Assembly (NCBI GenBank): GCA_937773775.1
Contig: CALJVL010000019.1
Coordinates: forward strand, 1 to 40,861
Reading direction: 5' to 3'
Length of the DNA stretch: 40,861 nucleotides
Source of the DNA: an uncultured Flavobacterium sp.
Lineage (GTDB): Bacteria > Bacteroidota > Bacteroidia > Flavobacteriales > Flavobacteriaceae
A program made the translations under genes and the position numbers. Shown piece after piece: positions 18,203-26,752 of the stretch. Numbering within the stretch: the first letter of the stretch is position 1; each line of letters starts with the position of its first letter. Below the pieces are notes generated by a model. The model had not been told where the DNA came from, did not search any database, and worked only from the letters and a program-made list of their open reading frames with translations.

Positions 18203-18617
18203 CGCAAATTCAGGAGAAGACAAAACATATACTAATCAAGTAGTTGCCCAGTTTCTATTTACCCACTTAGAAGAATATGGCGATAAGATTGAAGACATTC
18301 TAAAATGTATCGCTTACGTTATGGACGCGGACAAGGGAGGAAATATAGTTGTTGGTTTAGACGAAGATAAAATTGTAGGGGTTACCATTTTGAACAATAC
18401 CAAAATGAAAGATTTTATCCCTGAAAACATCTTGGTATATATTGCTGTTGACAATAGCCAGCGTGGTAAAGGCTTTGGGAAACAATTAATGCAAAAAGCT
18501 ATATCAATCGCAGAGGGGAATATTGCACTCCATGTGGAGCCAGACAATCCTGCAAAAATACTATACGAAAAATTAGGTTTTACTAACAAATACCTGGAAA
18601 TGCGTCTCATTAAATAG
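18183..18617 (+). CDS. GNAT family N-acetyltransferase
   Basis: This 144-residue protein would transfer an acetyl group from acetyl-CoA to an amine. The acetyl-CoA pyrophosphate-binding motif is visible as QRGKGFGKQL (family Q/R-x-x-G-x-G/A). It is preceded by the strand ENILVYIAVD and followed by ALHVEPDNPAKILYEKLGF, the usual C-terminal GNAT pattern. The N-terminus (MEFKIINANSG) reads within the end of the symporter gene in another frame, a 20-base overlap. Its position between a transporter and a deacylase suggests it acts on the same imported amine or amino acid, but the acceptor cannot be deduced. Confidence 0.85.
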   Translation: MEFKIINANSGEDKTYTNQVVAQFLFTHLEEYGDKIEDILKCIAYVMDADKGGNIVVGLDEDKIVGVTILNNTKMKDFIPENILVYIAVDNSQRGKGFGKQLMQKAISIAEGNIALHVEPDNPAKILYEKLGFTNKYLEMRLIK

Positions 18618-18623
18618 TCCAAA

Positions 18624-19778
18624 ATGGAAAATTTACACCAACGCAGAGAAGCTTTGATTCTGTTGCGTAAGGAATTGCATAGAAACCCTGAGGTCTCTGG
18701 TAAAGAGTCAGAAACTGCTAAAAGAATTGTCGCTTTCCTAGAAAAAAAGCTGCCTGACGAAATCATCACAGAAATAGGAGGTGCGGGAATTGCCGCTGTC
18801 TACAAATCTAAAAAAGCAGGAAAAACTGTACTGTTTAGATGTGAGCTAGATGCGCTACCTATTGAAGAAATAAATATATTTGAACATCGCTCGCTCATCA
18901 AAGGAGTTTCTCATAAATGTGGGCATGATGGTCACATGGCAATTCTGTGTGGTCTAGCCGCTGAATTGTACTACAACAAACCTGAAACCGGAACTGTAAT
19001 TTTATTGTTTCAGCCAGCAGAAGAAGATGGCAGCGGAGCACAAAAGGTCTTTTCTGATCCAAATTTTGCCTTGCTAAAACCTGATTACGTTTTTGCTTTG
19101 CACAACTTACCAGGATTTCCAAAAAATCAAGTTGTAGTGAAAAATGACACCTTCACTTGCGCCGTTAATAGTATCATTATAAAGCTCAACGGTGTGACTG
19201 CTCACGCTGGTGAACCACAGAAAGGAATTAATCCAGCATTAGCTATTGCTTCTATTATTAACCAATTTGACACTGTTATTCAATCCGATATTTCAAAAGA
19301 GGATTACTGCCTAATTACACCCATTTATACTGAAATGGGAAAAAAGGCCTATGGAGTTTCTGCTGGTGCGGGAGAAGTCCATTTTACAGTTAGAAGTAGT
19401 AGCAATTCTAAAATGAAAAAAATCGAAGCTAGGCTCGAAAAATTAGCGCAAGCGATAGCAAAGGAATATCAATTAGAATATAACATTACTTGGACAGAAA
19501 GTTTTCAAGCAAATGAAAACAATAAAGAAGCAGTAGATCACATCAGAAATGCAGCAAAAACCAATGATTTTGAATTATTTGAAAAAGAAACTCCTTTTAC
19601 TTGGGGGGAAGACTTTGGCTTGTTTACCCAGCAATATCCGGGCGCTATGTTTGGTCTTGGCTCCGGCATAAATACGCCAGCCCTTCACAATCCAGATTAC
19701 GATTTCCCTGATGATATTATCTGTACAGGAATTTCCGTCTTTCACAAAATCAGCAAACAAATTACAAATGCACACTAA
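18624..19778 (+). CDS. M20 family metallo-amidohydrolase (N-acyl amino acid deacylase-like)
   Basis: This is a cytoplasmic zinc-dependent amidohydrolase of the M20D/HipO-AmaA type, which removes acyl groups from N-acyl amino acids or cleaves dipeptides. The 384-residue protein has the metal-binding segments HRNPEVSGKE near the N-terminus, HKCGHDGHMA and QPAEEDGSGAQK, and the dimerisation-domain motif VTAHAGEP with its conserved His. Near the C-terminus is WGEDFGLF followed by LGSGINTPALHNPDYDFPD. There is no signal peptide. It begins 6 bases after the GNAT stop and its last 11 bases overlap the racemase start, indicating a tight operon. The substrate (possibly an N-acyl amino acid delivered by the symporter) is inferred from position. 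Confidence 0.9.
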   Translation: MENLHQRREALILLRKELHRNPEVSGKESETAKRIVAFLEKKLPDEIITEIGGAGIAAVYKSKKAGKTVLFRCELDALPIEEINIFEHRSLIKGVSHKCGHDGHMAILCGLAAELYYNKPETGTVILLFQPAEEDGSGAQKVFSDPNFALLKPDYVFALHNLPGFPKNQVVVKNDTFTCAVNSIIIKLNGVTAHAGEPQKGINPALAIASIINQFDTVIQSDISKEDYCLITPIYTEMGKKAYGVSAGAGEVHFTVRSSSNSKMKKIEARLEKLAQAIAKEYQLEYNITWTESFQANENNKEAVDHIRNAAKTNDFELFEKETPFTWGEDFGLFTQQYPGAMFGLGSGINTPALHNPDYDFPDDIICTGISVFHKISKQITNAH

Positions 19779-20919
19779 TTCAATAATAGAACTCGATCGC
19801 ACGGCTTACCAAAAAAACATCACGTTTCTGAAGACTACCTTTGGGAAAAAGGTTAAAATTTCATCTGTAGTAAAAGGCAATGCTTATGGGCATGGTGTGA
19901 AAGAAATTGTCAGCATGGCCTACGAAAACGGAATCACTCATTTTTCGGTTTTTGATGTGGGAGAAGCGAAAGCCGTAAAGGAAGAACTATCAGACAAAGT
20001 GACAATAATGATAATGGGACTAGTTCAGGATGAGGATTTGGAATGGATCATTAATAATGGCGTCGAATTCTTTGTTTTTGAAACAGGCAGATTGACAAAG
20101 GCCGGAAAGATGGCAAAAAAACTGAACAAAAAAGCAATTCTGCATATTGAAGTTGAAACCGGAATGAATCGAACGGGTTTTGAAAAAAACGAAATGAACA
20201 AAGTCGTCGCTTTCCTTAAAAAAGAGAAAGAACATGTCATTTTTAAAGGACTTTGCACCCATTATGCTGGTGCGGAAAGCATAGCTAACTATTATAGGGT
20301 GGACAAGCAAATCAAACGTTTTGACGATATTTATCAGTACCTTTGTGAGAACGATCTTAAGCCTGAAATAAGGCATTCCGCATGCTCGGCAGCATCTATA
20401 ATGTTTCCTGAAACTAGAATGGATATGGTGCGTATAGGGATTATGCAGTACGGTTTGTGGTCAAGCCCAGAAGTATTTGTGAATTATTTGAACACTAAAA
20501 AAAATAAAATAGATCCACTACATCGAGTAATTACTTGGAAAAGTAAGATAATGAGTGTAAAAAAGGTGGCTATTGGTGAGTTTATTGGTTATGGAACTAG
20601 CTTCCTAGCAGAAAGAAAAATGAAAATTGCCACTATACCAATCGGTTATTCACATGGCTATAGCCGTTCATTAAGCAACCAGGGAAGGGTGTTAATAAAT
20701 GGACACCGCTGCATAGTCGTAGGGTCAGTAAATATGAATATGATGACTATCGATGTTACGAACATTGAAACAGTGAAAAAAGACGATGAAGTGGTATTAA
20801 TAGGCTCGCAAAATGAGCTTTCTGTTTCTGTCGCCTCCTTTAGTGATTTTAGTAATCAACTAAATTATGAATTATTAACCCGAATATCTAAAACAATTCC
20901 TCATAAAATCATTAATTAA
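19768..20919 (+). CDS. alr: alanine racemase-like PLP enzyme
   Basis: This is a fold-type III PLP racemase interconverting L- and D-amino acids, classically alanine. The start used is the ATG at 19768 (MHTNSIIELDRTAYQKN), which fits the family N-terminus; upstream in-frame codons lie inside the M20 gene. The PLP lysine is K36 in VVKGNAYGHG. GMNRTGF, HSACSAA and PIGYSHGYSRSLSNQG are all recognisable, and the catalytic Tyr of the SYGxxY/F region is kept (IGYGTSF). The usual C-M-D segment is replaced by NMN (VGSVNMNMMTIDVT), so substrate preference may differ from alanine. Many Bacteroidota make cell-wall D-alanine with a MurF-Alr fusion, so this free-standing copy in a catabolic-looking operon is probably a second, degradative racemase. 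Overlaps: 11 bases upstream, 1 base (TAATG) downstream. Confidence 0.85.
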   Translation: MHTNSIIELDRTAYQKNITFLKTTFGKKVKISSVVKGNAYGHGVKEIVSMAYENGITHFSVFDVGEAKAVKEELSDKVTIMIMGLVQDEDLEWIINNGVEFFVFETGRLTKAGKMAKKLNKKAILHIEVETGMNRTGFEKNEMNKVVAFLKKEKEHVIFKGLCTHYAGAESIANYYRVDKQIKRFDDIYQYLCENDLKPEIRHSACSAASIMFPETRMDMVRIGIMQYGLWSSPEVFVNYLNTKKNKIDPLHRVITWKSKIMSVKKVAIGEFIGYGTSFLAERKMKIATIPIGYSHGYSRSLSNQGRVLINGHRCIVVGSVNMNMMTIDVTNIETVKKDDEVVLIGSQNELSVSVASFSDFSNQLNYELLTRISKTIPHKIIN

Positions 20920-22094
20920 TGGCATTTATAAAATTAAATAGGAAAAAACTTCAAGAGAATTTTGCTTTTCTAGACCACACTTTCAAGTCGCGGAATATTA
21001 AATGGGGCGTGGTTTCTAAATTGTTGTGCGGAAACGAAATATACCTAAAAGAAATTATAGCATTGGGAGTCAAAGAAATCCACGACTCTAGGGTAAGTAA
21101 TTTAAGAAAAATAAAAGAATTAGACCCTAACAGTATTACTGTATACATAAAACCACCTGCAAAGCGAAGTATTCCAGATATCGTAAAATATGCTGACATT
21201 AGCTTTAACACTGAAATTTACACCATTCAAACCCTTTCTAAAGAGGCTATTAAGCAAAACAAAACCCATAAAATCATAATTATGATTGAGATGGGTGATT
21301 TGCGTGAAGGAGTAATGGGTGAAGAATTAGTTGAGTTTTATGGTAATATTTTAAAACTACCCAATATCGAAATCGTTGGTATAGGAACTAACCTAAACTG
21401 TTTAAGCGGTATTATGCCTACCCAAGATAAGCTTATTCAATTGAGCTTATACAAACAGTTAATTGAGGCAAAGTTTAATATTAATATACCATTGGTCTCT
21501 GGAGGAACTTCCGTTGCCATCCCGTTGATCCTAAAAAATGCGCGCCCTATGGCTGTAAACCATTTTAGAATAGGTGAAGCCCTATTTTTCGGTAAAGATC
21601 TCTTTACGGGTGACACCATGGAAGGAATGCATAATGATGTTCTGAAGCTTTACGCTGAAATTATAGAAATCACTGAAAAACCTGATACCCCAGTTGGCGA
21701 ATTAGGAGAAAGCGGGGTTGGCACTTCTTATATACCTAGCGATTCAGATGACTTAGGCATAACCTCTTTAAGAGCAATCTTGGATATTGGATTATTAGAT
21801 ATGCAGCCGCAATACATAGAAGCTGAAGACAGTGATATTACCATTATAGACGCAAGTTCAGACATGTTAGTCATTGATATATCTAGTTCTAAAGAGCCTT
21901 ATAAAGTAGGTGATCTAGTCTCCTTCAAAATACAATATATGGGAGCTCTTTATCTTTTAAATTCCGATTATATCGGAAAAAACGATTGGGTAAATCTGTC
22001 CAAACTATTATTAAAAAACGATCATAAGGACGATAAATTATTTTTAATCGTCCTTTTTTGTAGGTTGACAGTTGTTAAATTTACTATAGCGTAA
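20919..22094 (+). CDS. ornithine-racemase-like PLP enzyme (alanine/ornithine racemase family), C-terminus frameshifted
   Basis: This is a fold-type III PLP protein resembling clostridial ornithine racemase Orr. The PLP lysine is K34 in VVSKLLCGN. IHDSRVSNLRK, IEMGDLREGVM, IVGIGTNLNCLSG, VSGGTSVAIPL, FRIGEALFFG and VLDIG-type downstream segments follow in family order. The gene starts in a TAATG overlap with the alanine-racemase-like gene. As read it runs to 22094, but its last 25 or so residues are unlike the family and cross a terminator hairpin. Removing one A from the six-A run at 21977-21982 gives a 357-residue protein ending YIGKTIG with TAA at 21991-21993, before the hairpin. The substrate could be ornithine, lysine, arginine or another basic amino acid; this is family-based inference. 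Confidence 0.8.
   Translation: MAFIKLNRKKLQENFAFLDHTFKSRNIKWGVVSKLLCGNEIYLKEIIALGVKEIHDSRVSNLRKIKELDPNSITVYIKPPAKRSIPDIVKYADISFNTEIYTIQTLSKEAIKQNKTHKIIIMIEMGDLREGVMGEELVEFYGNILKLPNIEIVGIGTNLNCLSGIMPTQDKLIQLSLYKQLIEAKFNINIPLVSGGTSVAIPLILKNARPMAVNHFRIGEALFFGKDLFTGDTMEGMHNDVLKLYAEIIEITEKPDTPVGELGESGVGTSYIPSDSDDLGITSLRAILDIGLLDMQPQYIEAEDSDITIIDASSDMLVIDISSSKEPYKVGDLVSFKIQYMGALYLLNSDYIGKNDWVNLSKLLLKNDHKDDKLFLIVLFCRLTVVKFTIA
22028..22059 (+). terminator. Rho-independent terminator at the end of the symporter-racemase operon
   Basis: A seven-base stem (22028-22034 with 22047-22053) is followed by six T (22054-22059). It lies within the frame that reads to 22094 but 35 bases after the restored stop at 21993, which argues that the restored stop is the true gene end. 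Confidence 0.7.
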
Positions 22095-22145
22095 AGAATC
22101 GCAAAGTTTTTTTCATTAGTTTTATGCGAACTAAAAACTAACCAC

Positions 22146-25144
22146 ATGAAAAAAATTCTTTACCTCCTCTTTTTATTTATTATTATACCAAAAATTAACG
22201 GCCAAGAATACTTCCCTAATAACGAGAGTATTCATAGTGAAAACAAAAATTACAATGCATTTATAAATGCTAAAATTTATGTTACTCCGAATCAAATCGT
22301 TGAAAAAGGAACATTACTAATTCAAAACGGAAAAGTCATTGCCGTAGGTAATACCGTTAAAATTCCTAAAAATACAGTTATTGTTAATTTAGAAGGTAAG
22401 TCAATTTATCCTTCCTTCATAGATATGTATACCAATTTTGGAGTTGAAAACCCAAAAAGAAATAGTGGGAGAGCGCAGGGTCCTACTTACGATACTAAAA
22501 GACAAGGTTACTATTGGAACGATCATATAAAGCCCGAAACGAATGCCTTTGACAGTTTTAAATACGATACTAAAAAAGCTGAAAAAATGCATAACGCTGG
22601 TTTTGGTGTTGTTGGTACTCACGTCTTTGATGGCATAGCGCAAGGCAGTGGAAGCCTAATTACATTAAATGATGAAGACCCCAGCAAAAGACTAATTGCT
22701 GATAAAATCACAAATCATTTCAGTTTTACAAAAAGTGTCACTTCCAACCAAGCTTACCCAAGTTCATTAATGGGATCTATTGCTTTACTTAGACAAATGT
22801 ATTTAGACTTAGATTGGTATAGAAAGGGAAATGCATCTACTGAAGATCTATCATTGGAAGCCCTGATAAATAATGAAAAGTTAATTCAAATTTTTACTTC
22901 AGAAGATAAATTAAACAGTCTAAGGGCTTCAAAAATAGCAAAAGATTTTGGTTTAAATTACATTTTCAAAGGAAGTGGAAATGAATTTGAACGCATCGAA
23001 GAAATAAAGAAAACTAATGCTCCATATATCATACCTATCAATTTTCCAGATGCTTATGATGTATCGAACCCATACTTCGCGAGTCAATTGGATTTTGCTG
23101 ATTTACGCATGTGGAATCAAGCTCCAAGTAACTTAAAAGTACTGTCTGATAACGGAGTCGTATTTGCTCTGACTACCGATAAATTAAAAAAAATAGAAGA
23201 TTTTAGAACCAATCTTTTAAAAGCCATAAAGGCGGGTTTTGATAAAACCAAGGCGTTAGAATCCTTGACAACTGTGCCGGCTTCGCTTCTAGGAAGAAGT
23301 AAAGATATAGGAAGTTTAAAAGAAGGAAGCTTGGCTAATTTTTTGATCACGTCTGGAGAAATTTTTGACAAAGAAACCACTATTTACGAAAATTGGATTC
23401 AAGGAAGCAAATATATCATCAGTGATATTGACGCCAAAGATATTCGCGGAAATTATGACCTAACAATTAACAACGAGGATTATAAATGGGTTATTAAAGG
23501 AGAGTTGACTAAACCAATCTCTGAGATAAAAAAAGCAGATTCTACAAAAGTTAACTCAAAACTTGAAATAACGAACAACTGGCTTACACTAAATATCAAA
23601 ACAAAGGATTCCGTAAAAACAAATTTTAACAGACTTACAGCATTTATAGAAAAAGACAAAAATATTTCTGGTAAAGCCATTTTATTTAACGGAAAAGAAT
23701 CTATTTGGTCAGCAATAAAAACAGCAGCATATTCTAAAGAAAAAGACTCATCGAAAATAGACAAAAATAATCGTATCGTTCCTGTCACTTTCCCGAATCT
23801 TGCTTTTGGTAATGTAGAAAAATTAAAACAAGAAAGCTTATTATTTAAAAATGCTACGGTTTGGACCAATGAAGTGTCGGGCATTTTAAAAGAAACTGAT
23901 GTATTAGTAAAAAAACGGTAAAATTGTTTCTATTGGTAGTGGCCTTTCAGATTCGACAGCTAAAGTTATTGACGCTAAAGGGAAACACCTTACTAGCGGA
24001 ATAATTGACGAGCATTCTCATATTGCAATATCTAATGGAGTAAACGAAAGCGGCCATAACTCTAGTGCCGAAGTAACCGTTGAAGATGTTGTCAATTCAG
24101 AAGACATCAATATCTACAGAGAATTAGCAGGAGGTGTGACCACTTCGCAGTTACTACATGGATCTGCAAACCCTATCGGCGGTAGATCAGCGATCGTAAA
24201 ATGGAAATGGGGGGCAACAGCAGATGAAATGCTTTACAAAGAACAACCTAAGTTCATTAAATTTGCTTTGGGAGAAAATGTAAAACAGGCCAATCGAGGC
24301 TATGATAATCCAACTCGTTTTCCTCAAACTAGGATGGGAGTTGAACAAGTATTTATCGATTACTTTCAACGTGCGAAGGAATATGACGAAGCTTGGAAAG
24401 AATATAACTCCAATACAAAAAAGAATACGATTAAAGCTCCAAGAGTAGATATAGAATTACAAACATTAGCTGAGATATTAAACAAAGAACGATTTATAAG
24501 CTGCCATTCCTATATCCAGTCCGAAATTTTGATGTTAATGAATGTGGCTGACAAATTTAATTTTAAGGTAAATACATTTACTCATATACTTGAAGGATAT
24601 AAGGTAGCTGATAAAATGAAAGAGCATGGCGTTGCAGCCTCTACTTTTGCAGATTGGTGGGCTTACAAATTTGAAGTAAATGATGCGATTCCTTATAATG
24701 GAGCAATAATGCATAATGCAGGAGTGTTAGTTGCTTATAATTCTGACGACGCTGAAATGTCGCGCAGGTTAAATCAAGAGGCAGCAAAAGCGGTAAAATA
24801 CGGAAACGTATCAGAAGAAGAAGCTTGGAAATTTGTGACTTTGAATCCTGCTAAAATGTTGCATATTGACAACAAAGTAGGAAGTATCAAAGTAGGTAAA
24901 GATGCAGATCTTGTTCTTTGGAGCGATAATCCATTATCAATATATGCAAAAGCTGAGAAAACGATTATCGAGGGTACCGGTATACTATGACATGGCTAAG
25001 GAGGACGAGCAAATAAAAGCTATTGCCAAAGAAAGAAATGAAATAATAGGTCAAATGATAGCAGACAAGAACAAAGGCTTAAATACCCAAGAACCTAAAA
25101 AAAGAATAAAGAAAGAATATCATTGCGATACTTTAGAACAATAA
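22146..25144 (+). pseudogene. large two-domain amidohydrolase-superfamily protein, interrupted by two frameshifts
   Basis: An exported protein of the imidazolonepropionase-like amidohydrolase group, about 998 residues when two single-base insertions are removed: one A from the seven-A run at 23909-23915, and one G at 24979-24980. The signal peptide is residues 1-19 (ending KINGQ). The N-terminal half has the amidohydrolase beta-sandwich and barrel entry (GTLLIQNGKVIAVG, YPSFIDMYTN), but the metal-binding H-x-H is replaced by Y95-x-N97, so this half looks non-catalytic. The C-terminal half keeps DEHSH (His codons at 24013 and 24019), CHSY, THILEGYKVADKMKEHG and VAYNSDDAEMSRRL, so it should bind metal. 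The C-terminal tail is highly charged. As read, three pieces exist (22146-23921, about 23917-24990, and 24970-25144). If the insertions are sequencing errors the enzyme is intact. The substrate is unknown. Confidence 0.8.
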
Positions 25145-25174
25145 AAAAAATTCATTAATTGAAAGAAAAATAAA

Positions 25175-26476
25175 ATGAAGATAAAAAATATTTACCCGCT
25201 ATTATTTCTAATGACTTTAGCAATGACAGCACAGCATGCTCCTGCAGATAAGCAAACCAAATCAATACTTATTCTTAATGGTACTGCCCATTTAGGAAAT
25301 GGACAAGTTATAGAAAATAGCGCTATTGGGTTTAAAGACGGGATAATAACACTAGTTGCAGATGCCTCAACAATCCGATTAGCTAACAATGCATATGATG
25401 AAACAATTGATGCATCTGGCAAACAGGTTTACCCGGGATTTATAGCACCTAACTCCACACTTGGACTTGTTGAAATAGACGCCGTCCAATCCTCGGATGA
25501 CGAAAGCGAAATAGGGAGTTTCAATCCAAATGTACGTAGTATAATTGCCTATAATGCAGAGTCAAAAGTTATTGAAACAGTTCGCCCAAACGGAGTGCTA
25601 ATTGCTCAAATTACACCGCGTGGTGGAAGGGTTTCAGGAACTTCATCTATTGTCCAGCTTGACTCATGGGGTTGGCAAGACGCATTGATGAAAGAGAATG
25701 ACGGAATTCATTTAAACTTTCCTTCGGCATTTAAACGAAATGGATGGTGGGCAGAACCGGCTGCAGATTCATTAAACAAAGACTATTCAAAACAAGTAAA
25801 CGAAATTAGTACGTTTTTTAAAAATTCAAAATCTTATCTAGCTGGAAATCAAAATGAAAGAAATCTAATCTTTGAATCCGTTGAAGGCTTGTTTGATGGT
25901 TCGCAAACACTTTTTATACATGCGGATAAAGAGTTGCAAATAATTGAATCTATTAAGTTAGCTATGGACAGCGGAATAAAAAAAATAGTTATAGTTGGTG
26001 GTTTCGAAGCCCATAAGGCAGCCGATTTACTTAAGAAAAACAATGTTGGTGTCCTACTACGACGAGTTCACGACATGCCTGAAAATGATGACCAAGATGT
26101 GAATTTACCTTATAAAATGGCAAAAATATTGGTCGACAAAGGAATTATTGTTGGTCTTGAAAACAGTGGGAAAATGGAGCGGATGAACACACGAAATTTA
26201 CCTTTCCTCGCAGGAACATGTGCAGCCTATGGTTTAGATAAAGAACAAGCGCTACAATTAATTACCTCAAATACAGCTAAGTTATTATCGATAGATACAA
26301 TATGTGGAACCTTGGAAGAAGGAAAACAAGCAACATTATTTGTTTCAGAAGGAGATGCACTAGATATGCGAACTAATAAGTTGACTCAGGCTTTTATACA
26401 AGGTAAATTGATAAATTTAGAAAATCACCAATCAAAACTGAATACTATTTACAAAAAAAAATACAATCAAAAGTAG
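25175..26476 (+). CDS. secreted amidohydrolase-like protein with a degenerate metal site
   Basis: A 433-residue protein with a signal peptide (MKIKNIYPLLFLMTLAMTAQ) and the amidohydrolase fold signature: SILILNGTAHLGNGQVIENS, then YPGFIAPNSTLG, and a C-terminal CGTLEEGKQATLFVSEGD as in imidazolonepropionase-like proteins. The position of the metal-binding H-x-H is occupied by N93-x-T95, and the late SDD motif is absent (GLENSGKM). It therefore looks like a pseudo-enzyme, perhaps a structural partner of the neighbouring large protein, whose N-terminal half it resembles (compare GVLIAQITPRGGRVSGTSSIV with GVVGTHVFDGIAQGSGSLI). It starts 30 bases after the large gene and precedes a terminator, so both are likely in one operon. 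Confidence 0.8.
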   Translation: MKIKNIYPLLFLMTLAMTAQHAPADKQTKSILILNGTAHLGNGQVIENSAIGFKDGIITLVADASTIRLANNAYDETIDASGKQVYPGFIAPNSTLGLVEIDAVQSSDDESEIGSFNPNVRSIIAYNAESKVIETVRPNGVLIAQITPRGGRVSGTSSIVQLDSWGWQDALMKENDGIHLNFPSAFKRNGWWAEPAADSLNKDYSKQVNEISTFFKNSKSYLAGNQNERNLIFESVEGLFDGSQTLFIHADKELQIIESIKLAMDSGIKKIVIVGGFEAHKAADLLKKNNVGVLLRRVHDMPENDDQDVNLPYKMAKILVDKGIIVGLENSGKMERMNTRNLPFLAGTCAAYGLDKEQALQLITSNTAKLLSIDTICGTLEEGKQATLFVSEGDALDMRTNKLTQAFIQGKLINLENHQSKLNTIYKKKYNQK

Positions 26477-26505
26477 CACTCATACAATCGATTATAATCA
26501 ATTAA

Positions 26506-26548
26506 AAAACAGACGGTCTGCCTTGTGGTATTCTGTCTGTTTTTTTTT
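26506..26548 (+). terminator. Rho-independent terminator after the amidohydrolase pair
   Basis: An inverted repeat (AAACAGAC near 26507-26514 with GTCTGTTT near 26534-26541) encloses a partly paired loop and runs into nine T. It lies 30 bases past the stop at 26476. Confidence 0.65.
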
Positions 26549-26752
26549 GCAATCTTATCCAGAAGATCAAAATTGTATATGGTTTAACGAGCAAGGCATT
26601 AACGAATCCTAAATATAATCTTATTAATCAAACACAGCCGCAAAAAAAAGGGGGTTAAAATAAAAAAAATGCAAAAATAATGCATGTCCACTTATTTTCT
26701 ATAGGGGTATTGAATCATTTTATACTTTTACGCGAATTTAAACCTAAAAACT

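Noticed and set aside
18314..18769. 151-codon open frame on the minus strand
   Set aside because: It lies opposite the GNAT and M20 genes, both with clear family motifs; the antisense translation has no recognisable domain.
20020..20376. 118-codon open frame on the minus strand
   Set aside because: It is antisense to the alanine-racemase-like gene with no independent support.
23480..23884. 134-codon open frame on the minus strand
   Set aside because: It is antisense to the large amidohydrolase gene and shows no family signal; long shadows are common in this AT-rich coding sequence.
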